Shown: piece by piece, positions 16,759 through 24,571 of the stretch
Position numbering within the stretch: position 1 is the stretch's first letter
Layout of the letters: each line of letters begins with the position of its first letter
Assembly: GCF_002265875.1 (NCBI RefSeq)
Contig: NZ_NPFA01000001.1
Span: 1 to 64,000 of the forward strand
Direction of reading: 5' to 3'
Length of the DNA: 64,000 nucleotides
Origin: Marinococcus halophilus
Lineage (GTDB): Bacteria > Bacillota > Bacilli > Bacillales > Marinococcaceae
Notes under the pieces: generated by a model
Database searches by the model: none
What the model saw: the letters and a program-made list of their open reading frames with translations, nothing else
What the model was told of the DNA's origin: nothing
Translations under genes and position numbers: made by a program

Positions 16759-16767
16759 TGGTATAAT
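16759..16767 (+). promoter_or_regulatory. Extended -10 promoter of the GerMN lipoprotein
   Basis: TGGTATAAT, that is TG plus one base plus a perfect TATAAT (16762-16767), about 60 bp before the start codon. No good -35 hexamer is found at 17 bp, which an extended -10 can tolerate. Confidence 0.55.
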
Positions 16768-16827
16768 TATGTAACAACATTGTATTATTTGTAAACTAAA
16801 TTTAATATTTGACCTGGGGGGGATTAT

Positions 16828-17724
16828 ATGAAAAAATTCTCATTTTTAGCAGTTGCTGCCACAGCCATTATTACTCTCAGCGCCTGCGGAACCGCAAACA
16901 ATGAAAACACGGAAAACAATGAAAACACATCCGAGACGGCTTCTGTTGAAGCCAATGGAAAAGAAGAGGAAAAAGAAAGCCAAGAAAATAAAGAACAGGC
17001 AGACAAAGAAACAGCTTCCGAAGCTGATGAAGAGACAGAATCCGACAATTCCACTGAAGATAGCTCCTCTACAGAAGAAAACGCCACAGAAAATGAAAAG
17101 GAAAGCGTAGATTCTTCAGATACCTCCAACGAAGAGGCTTCATTAGAAAATGCCTCGCCTGAAGATAACGCGACAGAAGAAAGTGCTTCTGACGACACAG
17201 CCAAGAGCGAAGAGGAAGCCATTGAAGAGTCTGCTGAGGCTTCCGAAGATGCTAATGCGGAAACAAACAGCGCTCCAGCTTCTGACGAAGAAGAGGGAGT
17301 AACAGAGGAAGTGACTGTTTATTACCTCGACAGCGATTTAATGGAGACGATTTCTGAAACCCGCAGCCTCGAAGCAGCAACGGAAAACGACCTGCCGTTT
17401 GAAGCTGTGCAGGCATGGCTCGACGGCCCTGAAACAGAAAACGCGGTGAGCCCGCTTCCAGTGGAAACAGAAGTGCAGTTTGTTGAATTTAAAGGCAATA
17501 CCGCCTATGTTTCCTTTGAACCCTCTGTGCTTGAGGCTACTACAGTTGGAAGTACGCTTGAGCTTGCTTTTGTAGAACAACTGTCAGCTTTGATGGACCA
17601 GTTCGGATACGGCCAAACGCAGATTCTCATTGATGGCGAAGTCGTTACAGACTTTTACGGTCACCGGGAAATTGACCAGCCTATTGAAGCAAAAGACCCG
17701 TCTGACCTTTACGGCAGTAACTAA
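16828..17724 (+). CDS. Secreted acidic lipoprotein with C-terminal GerMN domain
   Basis: 298 residues. The signal peptide ends in the lipobox 'LSAC' (Cys20), so it is lipid-anchored outside the membrane. Residues ~25-150 are a low-complexity Glu/Asp/Ser/Asn/Thr linker. From ~155 the GerMN domain has 'AVQAWLDGPETENAVSPLP', 'VEFKGNTAYVSFEPS' and 'FGYGQTQILIDGEVV'. GerM proteins act in sporulation and germination, but the domain is also common in other envelope proteins. The start follows a GGGGGG-rich site before the ATG. It is divergent from sigX-rsiX, whose anti-sigma factor ends in a similar domain; a functional link is inference. The acidic linker suits life in salt. Confidence 0.85.
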   Translation: MKKFSFLAVAATAIITLSACGTANNENTENNENTSETASVEANGKEEEKESQENKEQADKETASEADEETESDNSTEDSSSTEENATENEKESVDSSDTSNEEASLENASPEDNATEESASDDTAKSEEEAIEESAEASEDANAETNSAPASDEEEGVTEEVTVYYLDSDLMETISETRSLEAATENDLPFEAVQAWLDGPETENAVSPLPVETEVQFVEFKGNTAYVSFEPSVLEATTVGSTLELAFVEQLSALMDQFGYGQTQILIDGEVVTDFYGHREIDQPIEAKDPSDLYGSN

Positions 17725-17736
17725 CGCCATGTATAT

Positions 17737-17769
17737 AAAAAAGCGCCCGCATATGCGGACGCTTTTTTT
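17737..17769. terminator. Shared terminator between the GerMN lipoprotein and wrbA
   Basis: AAAAAAGCGCCCGCATATGCGGACGC followed by TTTTTTT. The stem has A-run and T-run flanks, so it works for the convergent genes on both strands. Confidence 0.85.
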
Positions 17770-17777
17770 GATCTCTG

Positions 17778-18395
17778 TTAAGTGCTCAGCTTCTCTGCCA
17801 CTTTTGCCACCCGGGCGCCTAAACGGCCGCCCATTGTCAATTCGCCTTCGCTTGGCATCCGGGTTCCATCGGGGCCGGCAAGCGTAGAAGCACCGTACGG
17901 CGTTCCACCTACAAATTCGCGCTCAGTCATTTCCGGATTCTCTCCATAAGGAAGACCGACGAAAATGAAGCCGAAATGAAGAAGCGGAACGATCGATGTA
18001 ATAATTGTCGTTTCCTGGCCGCCATGAGCCGTATTTGTGCTCGTAAAGATTCCGGCTACCTTGCCTTCAAGGGACCCATTCGCCCAAAGGCCTCCAGCTG
18101 CGTCCATAAACTGCTTCACCTGGGCCGGCATGTTGCCAAAGCGTGTCGGAATACCCCAAACAACGCCGTCGGCCCATACGAGATCATCTGTTGTAGCTTC
18201 AGGAATGTCCGCCTGTTTATTTTGTGCCTCTACGTAGGCCTCCTGTGTGGACATGCCCTCTTTAGCCATCTGCGATTCGGGAATTCTTACGACCCGTACT
18301 TCGGCTCCGGTTTCTTCCGCGCCTTTTGCTACTGCCTTTGCCATTTCATGTATATGCCCGTACGCACTGTAAAATGGTACCAATACTTTGCTCAC
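17778..18395 (-). CDS. wrbA: NAD(P)H:quinone oxidoreductase, WrbA type
   Basis: 205 residues, flavodoxin-like fold. 'FYSAYGHIHEMA' near residue 10 binds the FMN phosphate; 'GIPTRFGNMPAQVKQFMDAA' and 'TSTNTAHGGQETTI' are WrbA signatures. WrbA reduces quinones by two electrons and so avoids semiquinone radicals. GTG 18395 is preferred over upstream GTG 18404, because GAGG stands eight bases before it and the product then starts MSKVLV like homologues. It diverges from an hxlR-type gene whose product probably controls it. Confidence 0.93.
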   Translation of the reverse strand: MSKVLVPFYSAYGHIHEMAKAVAKGAEETGAEVRVVRIPESQMAKEGMSTQEAYVEAQNKQADIPEATTDDLVWADGVVWGIPTRFGNMPAQVKQFMDAAGGLWANGSLEGKVAGIFTSTNTAHGGQETTIITSIVPLLHFGFIFVGLPYGENPEMTEREFVGGTPYGASTLAGPDGTRMPSEGELTMGGRLGARVAKVAEKLST

Positions 18396-18432
18396 TGACA
18401 ACACCTCTATTACTTGTATTTGTAAAGTTACT

Positions 18433-18447
18433 TACTTTTCGAAAGTA
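18433..18447. promoter_or_regulatory. Operator palindrome on the -10 of wrbA
   Basis: TACTTT-TCG-AAAGTA is a perfect inverted repeat. Its right half is the predicted -10 of wrbA. It resembles the TACT/AGTA-containing sites of YodB-family HxlR regulators. A second repeat, GTAA-AG-TTAC, lies at 18422-18431. Confidence 0.55.
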
Positions 18448-18470
18448 CATGAAAATATTCGTACTGTCAA
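18442..18470 (-). promoter_or_regulatory. wrbA promoter
   Basis: Minus strand: TTGACA (18465-18470), 17 bp, TACTTT (18442-18447). The -35 is perfect and the -10 weak, and the -10 lies inside the palindrome, so a bound repressor would block polymerase. Confidence 0.65.
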
Positions 18471-18552
18471 CTCACCCTACAGGCTATACCCCTCCCCCTC
18501 CTCTACGAAACAACGATTTTGTGGTACTATGTTCATAAAGAGGTGAACTATT

Positions 18553-18861
18553 ATGCAGAAGACTTCCATCTGCCCTAAATACGAATTTGCAGCGGAACTG
18601 CTCGGTAAAAAATGGATGGGCCTGTTGATCCTGGTGCTTCTTCAGGGACCGCTCCGCTTTAAGGATATTAAAAAAGAAATTCCCGATATGAGCGACCGAT
18701 TGATTACAGAGCGGTTGAAGGAGCTCGAAGAAAAGGGAATTGTAGAGCGCAGCGTTTTCCCGGAAAAACCCGTGCGCGTCCAATACCAGCTAACGAATAA
18801 AGGAAAAAATCTCGAGCCGGTCATTAATGCGATCCAGAACTGGGCTGAGGTATGGGTTTAA
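18553..18861 (+). CDS. HxlR-family regulator with a YodB-type N-terminal cysteine
   Basis: 102 residues, winged helix. 'CPKYEFAAELLGKKWMGLLI' puts the only cysteine at position 7, exactly as in B. subtilis YodB (CPKMESA...), which senses quinones and diamide by thiol modification. 'MSDRLITERLKELEEKGIVE' is the recognition region. ATG follows AGAGGTG. Beside a quinone reductase and an operator-like palindrome it is most simply a local repressor of wrbA and itself. Without a second cysteine, sensing would be by S-alkylation or an intermolecular disulfide. Confidence 0.87.
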   Translation: MQKTSICPKYEFAAELLGKKWMGLLILVLLQGPLRFKDIKKEIPDMSDRLITERLKELEEKGIVERSVFPEKPVRVQYQLTNKGKNLEPVINAIQNWAEVWV

Positions 18862-18862
18862 T

Positions 18863-18901
18863 AAAAAGCAGGCTCTTTTCAAACAGAAAAGCCTGCTTTT
18901 T
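18863..18901 (+). terminator. Terminator of the HxlR gene
   Basis: AAAAAGCAGGCT and AGCCTGCTTTTT form the stem around a 15-nt loop, directly behind the stop codon. Confidence 0.85.
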
Positions 18902-18917
18902 GTCATGACGCGCACCA

Positions 18918-18950
18918 CAAAAAGCGGCCGCCCGCCGGCAGCCGCTTCAC
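18918..18950 (-). terminator. Terminator of the LysM-CAP gene
   Basis: A GC-rich stem, AAGCGGC on the minus strand pairing with GCCGCTT, with a run of T on the far side, close behind the LysM-CAP stop codon. Confidence 0.6.
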
Positions 18951-18959
18951 CTTTATTCT

Positions 18960-19631
18960 TTATTTTTCCAAAAACATCTGCGTCCAATACTGTCCGTATT
19001 CGCCGCCTTCCTCATAGCCTATGGCGATATGAGTGAAATCAGGGTTTAGAATGTTGTCGCGGTGTCCCGGAGAATCCATCCATGCATCTACAACGTCCTG
19101 TGGCGTATCCTGTCCGGCTGCAATGTTTTCACCAGCACCATCATAGCTTACGCCGAACTCCTGCATCATTTCGAAAGGGCTGCCGTATGTCGGACTTTCA
19201 TGAGCAAAATAATCATTCTCAATCATGTCCTGGGACTTCGCGTCCGCTACACTTTGCAGGGAGCTGTCCGCTTCTACCGGTTCAAGTCCATTTTCTGCAC
19301 GTACTTCGTTTGTCAGACGGACCACTTCCTGTTCAAACTCAGATTCACTTTGGGAGGAAACAGCCTCTGAGGTTTCAGCTGAACTGCTTTCTGATGAAGA
19401 ACTGCTTTCGCTGCCAGGAATAGCAATGCTCTGGCCTACATTAATCACATTAGGGTTCTGAATGTTGCTGTTTTCTTCCATAAGCGCCTCTACGCTCACC
19501 CCGTGCTCCTGTGCAATCGTATTTAACGTATCTCCGGACTCTACAATGTATGTATCCTGCCCGAGAGCGGTCAATGGGAAAATAAGTGTTGCTGACAGAG
19601 CACCGACGACGGCTGTTCTTTTAAATCTCAT
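18960..19631 (-). CDS. Secreted LysM-CAP (SCP/PR-1) domain protein
   Basis: 223 residues. A signal peptide ends near 'LTALGQ'; a LysM domain follows ('YIVESGDTLNTIAQEHGVSV', near 27), then a Ser/Glu linker, and a CAP domain (~100-223) with 'VRLTNEVRAENGL', 'HESPTYGSPFEMM', 'GENIAAGQDTPQDVVDAWMD' and 'SPGHRDNILNPDFTHIAIGY'. LysM should bind peptidoglycan. CAP proteins of this YkwD type are found on bacillus spores or walls; their chemistry is unclear. ATG 19631 has GAGG eight bases before it; ATG 19640 is too close. A terminator follows. Confidence 0.9.
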   Translation of the reverse strand: MRFKRTAVVGALSATLIFPLTALGQDTYIVESGDTLNTIAQEHGVSVEALMEENSNIQNPNVINVGQSIAIPGSESSSSSESSSAETSEAVSSQSESEFEQEVVRLTNEVRAENGLEPVEADSSLQSVADAKSQDMIENDYFAHESPTYGSPFEMMQEFGVSYDGAGENIAAGQDTPQDVVDAWMDSPGHRDNILNPDFTHIAIGYEEGGEYGQYWTQMFLEK

Positions 19632-19830
19632 GTCATTCACCTCTTATAAATGATAGATAACTAAATAAATGATAGCGTTATATTAAAATTTTACCATTAA
19701 TTTCTTGAAAATAAACATTTCCAACGAATTTTACAAATTATTGCGGCTATTGTCCTACATTTTACATTAATTAAATTAAAAACTTCCCTGACATAACGTA
19801 CTCACCACTTTTCTTTTACCCTGCTCATTG

Positions 19831-19860
19831 TTGCCGAAAACTAAGCTTATCTATTAAGAT
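19831..19860 (+). promoter_or_regulatory. Candidate prfC promoter
   Basis: TTGCCG (19831-19836), 18 bp, TAAGAT (19855-19860), about 65 bp before the start. The match is moderate. The rest of 19641-19924 is AT-rich with nothing else recognised. Confidence 0.45.
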
Positions 19861-19924
19861 AGGAAGAGTGCTTACGAACGCGGCTAGACGATCAGCAAAT
19901 TTAAACGAAGGATGGATATAACGA

Positions 19925-21523
19925 ATGGCTACATGGAAAAACGAAATCGAATCCCGAAAGACGTTTGCCATTATTTCGCACCCGGACGCCGGGAAAACAA
20001 CCTTAACGGAAAAACTCCTGTACTTTGGGGGCGCCATCCGCGAAGCAGGAAGCGTTAAAGGAAAGAAAAACCAGCGTCATGCGACTAGTGACTGGATGGA
20101 AATCGAAAAGCAGCGCGGTATCTCCGTTACAAGCTCTGTGATGGAATTTAACTACGAAGGCCACCGTATCAACATCCTCGACACCCCCGGCCACGAAGAT
20201 TTTAGCGAGGATACGTACCGTACGCTGACTGCTGCCGATTCGGCGACCATGCTTATTGATGCAGCGAAAGGCGTCGAGGCGCAGACGAAAAAACTGTTTA
20301 AAGTCTGCAGCATGAGAGGTATTCCGATTTTCACATTTATCAATAAGCTCGACCGTCAGGGACGGGACCCATTCGAGCTGATGGAAGAGATGGAAGACAT
20401 TCTCGGCATCCGCTCCTACCCTGTGAACTGGCCGATCGGCATGGGCCAGGACTTTCACGGCATCTACGATCGCCACGCCAAAAAAGTGGAATGGTTCAAT
20501 CCAGACTCGCCTTCCCAGACGGAAGTTGTTTACGTGAACGGTACTGACGATCCTATATTAAAAGAGCGCATTGATCCGCAGCTGTTGTCTGCTTTTCAGG
20601 AGGAAATCGAGCTTCTCGATGTGGCCGGGGATGAGTATGACGAAGAGCGGATCAAAAGCGGCGAACTGACTCCTGTTTTCTTCGGAAGTGCCGTTTCGAA
20701 CTTCGGTGTGCAGAATTTCCTCGAGTATTTCATGGAATGGGCGCCAGCTCCCGTAGGAAGGGAAAGCGATCAGGGGTTCGTTTCCCCTATTAGTGACAAT
20801 TTTTCCGGCTTTATTTTTAAAATCCAGGCAAATATGAATCCGAAACACCGCGACCGGATCGCATTTATGAGAATCACATCCGGTAAGTATTCCCCGGGCA
20901 TGCAGGTGAATCACGTCCGCATAGGCAAAAACATGAAGCTGCACCAGCCGACCCAGTTTCTCGCCAAGGACCGCAGCATTGTCCAGGAGGCCTATGCCGG
21001 TGATATTATCGGCCTGTATGATCCGGGCACCTTCCGGATTGGCGACACACTTGCAGAAGCAGGCACATTTTCTTTTGAAGAGATGCCTCACTTTTCACCA
21101 GAACATTTTGCTTCCATTTCTGTGAAAGACGCAATGAAGCATAAATCATTTGAAAAAGGCCTCCAGCAGTTAACCGAGGAAGGCGCCATTCAGCTGTTCA
21201 AAACGTATCAGCGGGTGCCGGAGCAGCAGATTGTCGGCGTTGTCGGCGTGCTTCAGTTCGAAGTACTCGAGCACCGGCTGAATAATGAGTATAATGCCCA
21301 TATTAAAATGGAAAATCTTCCTTTGTCGGTCGCCAGGTGGGTAGACGGGCCTGCCGAGGCACTTAATACCTTTACCAGGAAACAAAAAAATCTCGCTCTC
21401 GACCGAAACGATCGCCTGGTTGCCTTGTTTGAAAATGAATTTCAGTTAAACATGGCTAAAGACAAATATCCTGATATTTCATTCCATGAAAATTCCTATT
21501 TTGTTTCCAGCCAAACAACGTAA
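19925..21523 (+). CDS. prfC: Peptide chain release factor 3 (RF3)
   Basis: 532 residues of a translational GTPase. The G1 loop 'SHPDAGKTTLTEKLLYFGGA' (near 18), 'EKQRGISVTSSVMEF' (G2), 'DTPGHEDFSED' (G3) and 'FINKLDRQGRDPFELMEEME' (G4) are intact, with the RF3 hallmark 'TSDWMEIEKQRGISV'. RF3 recycles RF1 and RF2 from the ribosome. The gene stands alone with its own promoter candidate and a terminator. Confidence 0.96.
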   Translation: MATWKNEIESRKTFAIISHPDAGKTTLTEKLLYFGGAIREAGSVKGKKNQRHATSDWMEIEKQRGISVTSSVMEFNYEGHRINILDTPGHEDFSEDTYRTLTAADSATMLIDAAKGVEAQTKKLFKVCSMRGIPIFTFINKLDRQGRDPFELMEEMEDILGIRSYPVNWPIGMGQDFHGIYDRHAKKVEWFNPDSPSQTEVVYVNGTDDPILKERIDPQLLSAFQEEIELLDVAGDEYDEERIKSGELTPVFFGSAVSNFGVQNFLEYFMEWAPAPVGRESDQGFVSPISDNFSGFIFKIQANMNPKHRDRIAFMRITSGKYSPGMQVNHVRIGKNMKLHQPTQFLAKDRSIVQEAYAGDIIGLYDPGTFRIGDTLAEAGTFSFEEMPHFSPEHFASISVKDAMKHKSFEKGLQQLTEEGAIQLFKTYQRVPEQQIVGVVGVLQFEVLEHRLNNEYNAHIKMENLPLSVARWVDGPAEALNTFTRKQKNLALDRNDRLVALFENEFQLNMAKDKYPDISFHENSYFVSSQTT

Positions 21524-21527
21524 GAAT

Positions 21528-21567
21528 GAAAAAGCGGATTGCCTTTTTAACTGGCAGTCCGCTTTTG
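21528..21567 (+). terminator. Terminator of prfC
   Basis: AAAAGCGGA-TTGCC and GGCAGTCCGCTTTT form the stem, four bases after the prfC stop. It separates prfC from repeat array B. Confidence 0.8.
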
Positions 21568-21595
21568 TTATCCAATTCATTTTTAATTTCATCAT

Positions 21596-22027
21596 GCACG
21601 TACTTGCAATAGGAACGTACGCTTTTCTCTGACGCGGCTGAACGGGCATCTACGCTTTTCTTTTTGGCCAGCTTCGATGCCCAACCGCTCGGGATCACTT
21701 TCCGTCCGATTCCGAGCAGCAGGCTGCTCTGCACGGCCGGGAAGTGCCTGTCGCGGCTGAACGGGCATCTACGCTTTTCTCTGTCCAGCTTCAGAAGCCA
21801 GTGGCGGCAGGTCTCTTCAGCTCTTCTTTCCAAGTGAAAGTACCACTTGGCAAAAGAGCTTCCAGATCCCGCGCCACTCCCCGGCTTCTTACGCTTTTCT
21901 TCCTGTCCAGCTTCGTCCCGCAGTCGCTTATTCCGTTGGCCGCCCTGGTTTCCTTGGCTCTGGCCAAGTCCAGCCAGGGAACAGGCCAGCCGGATAAGTC
22001 TCCTGAAACGCGGGACTACGCTTTTCT
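21596..22027 (-). repeat. Repeat array B: three full units and two truncated ones
   Basis: On the minus strand: B1 21904-22026, B2 21783-21899, B3 21665-21779, truncated B4 ~21628-21660 and stub B5 ~21596-21627. Full units start GAAAAGCG and end AGCTGGACA (AGCTGGCCA in B3). Outer arms: B1 GTCCCGC/GCGGGAC, B2 GAAGCC/GGCTTC, B3 ATGCCC/GGGCAT. The first copy overlaps the last codons and stop of the flavoprotein gene ending at 22016. The ~490-bp gap after prfC is almost wholly this array. Confidence 0.85.
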
Positions 22028-23113
22028 TGATGGCTGTAGTTCTTTGATGAATTTTTTATCGATCCGGTGCTTGATTTTAAAAGGTGCTCTGCCCAGGCGG
22101 GTTTTATCACCGTAAATCATCAGCCCCTGCTTGCGTCCAAGGTTCAGAATAGCCATATAATTTTTCTGTGGTGAATACTTCGTCAGCTTTTTTCCTTTTA
22201 GGGAACGCTTAACGTTTTCGAGAAGCACAGGGGCTTCTTTGACAGCTGATATTCCGTTTTTTGGGATATCTTCATGGCCGGCAATTGTGACACAGTCTCC
22301 AACCCCGAATATTTGCGGGTATGCTACTGACTGCAGATGTTCGTTGACGAGCAGATAGCCTTCGCTGTCCACCGGAAGACGGGATGCTTCAAACCAGGCA
22401 GGTGCTTTTGGACCGGTCATCCATAATAAATCTTCATATGGAAAGGACAGGGAATCGGTTTCCACCGTGCGGTCTGTCACCTGGTGCACTTCTTCGTTCT
22501 CGAAGTACTCAATCCCTCTTTTATCAAGAAGATCGTACACCTGCTGGCGCGTTTCGTCTGTATCTTCAGGGAGCAGCTTACTGCCCGAAATGATTTTTAC
22601 CGGGGATTGGAACTTGTTTTTGTTTCTCCATGCCTGCGTGGTAAACGCCATTTCGACCCCTGCATAGCCGCCTCCGACAATAACTGGATGATGGCTTGTA
22701 CGAACGCTTTCCACTGCTTCCGAGAAGTTTTCATTTGCCTTTAAAACCTCCGCATGCTTTTTCACATGTGGAATCTCAAGCCCTTTCGGCTGTGCTCCAA
22801 TGTCTACAGAAAGATAATCAAAATGCATTACCTTACCTGCATTGGTCAAAACGATATTCTGCTCGGGATCTATGGAAGTAACCTTGGCCGAAACAAACGT
22901 GCCGCCATTTTCATTACAGAATGAGCGGAGCGGAACACGAATGTCCTCAATGGCGTAACGTCCCTCCATGTATCCTGAATACATGCCGGAGTAGTACTGG
23001 TACTGTCCTGGGGAAATAAGAATCCACTCTACGTCTTTTTTCTTTTTTTTCCATTCTTTTATTACAGAAAGGTGGGTATGGCCTGCTCCTACGAATATTA
23101 CTCGTTTAGTCAC
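22016..23113 (-). CDS. FAD-dependent pyridine-nucleotide oxidoreductase (NDH-2/SelD N-domain type)
   Basis: 365 residues. 'VIFVGAGHTHLSVI' is the FAD-binding GxGxxH variant; 'HPVIVGGGYAGVEMAFTTQA' (near 152) is the NAD(P)H site; 'PQIFGVGDCVTI' (near 283) closes on the flavin. This resembles type II NADH dehydrogenase relatives and the flavoprotein that in some organisms is fused to the N-terminus of SelD. No redox Cys pair is visible. GTG 23113 with AAGGAGG is the start. It is the last gene of the ynj-like operon. Its last residues (SRKA and stop) are encoded by the first repeat of array B. Confidence 0.8.
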   Translation of the reverse strand: MTKRVIFVGAGHTHLSVIKEWKKKKKDVEWILISPGQYQYYSGMYSGYMEGRYAIEDIRVPLRSFCNENGGTFVSAKVTSIDPEQNIVLTNAGKVMHFDYLSVDIGAQPKGLEIPHVKKHAEVLKANENFSEAVESVRTSHHPVIVGGGYAGVEMAFTTQAWRNKNKFQSPVKIISGSKLLPEDTDETRQQVYDLLDKRGIEYFENEEVHQVTDRTVETDSLSFPYEDLLWMTGPKAPAWFEASRLPVDSEGYLLVNEHLQSVAYPQIFGVGDCVTIAGHEDIPKNGISAVKEAPVLLENVKRSLKGKKLTKYSPQKNYMAILNLGRKQGLMIYGDKTRLGRAPFKIKHRIDKKFIKELQPSRKA

Positions 23114-23137
23114 TATATTTCCTCCTTGTTTCTTCAA

Positions 23138-24571
23138 TTACCGAAACCATGCTACATACTTTTTAAGTACCTTGTTAACCGGGCTGTTAAACAAAGCTTC
23201 CCGCCAGTATTCATCGGCTGCTTTTTTCACAATATCTCCGTGAGCCGGATACGGATACACGATACTTGAAAAGGACCGCAGCTTCTTCTTCCACGTTTTT
23301 GCAGCAGTGACCTGCTGCATCCAGTCAGCGGCATGGCGCCCGACCGCATGCGCCCCGATAATGTTCCCTTTTTGGTCCGTTATGATTTTCACTAAAGGCG
23401 CCGGGTCTCCTTCAGCCAGAAAGCGGTCCACCTGTTTTCCTTCAATGCGGTAAATACGGGCGTCCACGCCTTCAAGACGCTTTGCTTCTTCTTCGGTAAC
23501 GCCAAGATGAAAAATTTCCGGCTCCGTATAATACGCCCAGGGAAGCGCATTATAATTAATTTTCCGGCGCAGTCCGAAAACAGCATTTGAAACGACGGTT
23601 TGGCCTTCCATGCCAGCAGCATGCGTAAACATATAGCCGCCGCTTGCGTCGCCAACCGCATAGATGTGAGGGACAGACGTCTGTAATGTGCTTGAGACAT
23701 CGATACTCCTATCTTTCCTTACCCTCACACCTGCTTTTTCTAATCCTATGTTGTTCGTGTTTGGCACACGTCCCGCTGCAAGCAAAAGAGCATCCGCCTC
23801 TATTCTCCGTTCGGTTTCTCCTTCTGTGACTGCGTAAATGCGCCCGTTGTCCTCTTCGAGCCTTACCACCCGGCTGTTAGGAATAAAATGGATTTCCTTC
23901 TCTAATTCTTTCTGCGCCCGCTCGGCAATTTCCTTTTCTTCTTTTGAAAAAATACGATCGCCCGAGTCTACCGTCGTCACAGAAGAACCGATGCGCGCAA
24001 GCGTCTGGGCAAGCTCCATGCCTACCGGTCCTCCACCGACACATACTAATTTTTTCGGAAGCTTCTCTGCTTCGAAAATCGTTTCGTTTGTGTAGTAAGG
24101 CAGAAGCTTCAGATTTTCAATAGGAGGAACGTTCGGACTTGAACCGGTGGCAATAACGATTCTTTTTCCGCCGATAACGCTCCCGTCTTCAAGATACAGG
24201 TGATGCGGGTCCATGAATTCCCCGCGCCGCATGTATACGTCAATCCCAAGCGCTTCGAATTCGCTTATGTCATCAAGCTCCTGCACATCGGCTACCGCGT
24301 TTCTCACTCTTTCTTTTACATGATCGAAATCAGCGTCCCCGCTCATTTTCAGGCCAAATTCTTCTGCCGCTCTTCGGGCGTTCTGCATTTCTCTTCCGAC
24401 GGTTACAAAGGCTTTCGAAGGTATACATCCGGCGTGCAGGCACTCCCCGCCCAAGTTTTTTCGATCATCAACCAGAGCAGTCTTCATACCAAACTGTGCT
24501 GCTCCGGACGCCACGGTCAGTCCGCCGGATCCGCCTCCCAGTACAATTAAATCGTAGTCAATCTGTGGCAT
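23138..24571 (-). CDS. Class I pyridine nucleotide-disulfide oxidoreductase (mercuric reductase-like)
   Basis: 477 residues. 'YDLIVLGGGSGGLTVASGAA' is the FAD site, 'GGECLHAGCIPSKAFV' the redox-active Cys-x4-Cys, 'VCVGGGPVGMELAQTLARIG' the NAD(P) site and 'IYAVGDASGGYMFTHAAG' the second FAD contact. The C-terminal dimer motif is 'VYPYPAHGDIVKKAADEYWR' rather than the HPT.SE of lipoamide dehydrogenase, and no C-terminal Cys pair of MerA is present, so neither classic substrate is likely. ATG 24571 lies ten bases after AAAGGAG and overlaps the end of the ynjF-like gene. True substrate unknown. Confidence 0.82.
   Translation of the reverse strand: MPQIDYDLIVLGGGSGGLTVASGAAQFGMKTALVDDRKNLGGECLHAGCIPSKAFVTVGREMQNARRAAEEFGLKMSGDADFDHVKERVRNAVADVQELDDISEFEALGIDVYMRRGEFMDPHHLYLEDGSVIGGKRIVIATGSSPNVPPIENLKLLPYYTNETIFEAEKLPKKLVCVGGGPVGMELAQTLARIGSSVTTVDSGDRIFSKEEKEIAERAQKELEKEIHFIPNSRVVRLEEDNGRIYAVTEGETERRIEADALLLAAGRVPNTNNIGLEKAGVRVRKDRSIDVSSTLQTSVPHIYAVGDASGGYMFTHAAGMEGQTVVSNAVFGLRRKINYNALPWAYYTEPEIFHLGVTEEEAKRLEGVDARIYRIEGKQVDRFLAEGDPAPLVKIITDQKGNIIGAHAVGRHAADWMQQVTAAKTWKKKLRSFSSIVYPYPAHGDIVKKAADEYWREALFNSPVNKVLKKYVAWFR

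Noticed and set aside
21456-22115. Open frames on both strands in array B
   Set aside because: The peptides (for example MERRAEETCRHWLLKLD) come from the repeats and recur in array A; this is non-coding repeat sequence.
23138-24571. Dihydrolipoamide dehydrogenase or true mercuric reductase
   Set aside because: The HPT...SE dimer motif of lipoamide dehydrogenase is replaced and the C-terminal Cys pair of MerA is missing; no pyruvate dehydrogenase or mer genes are near.
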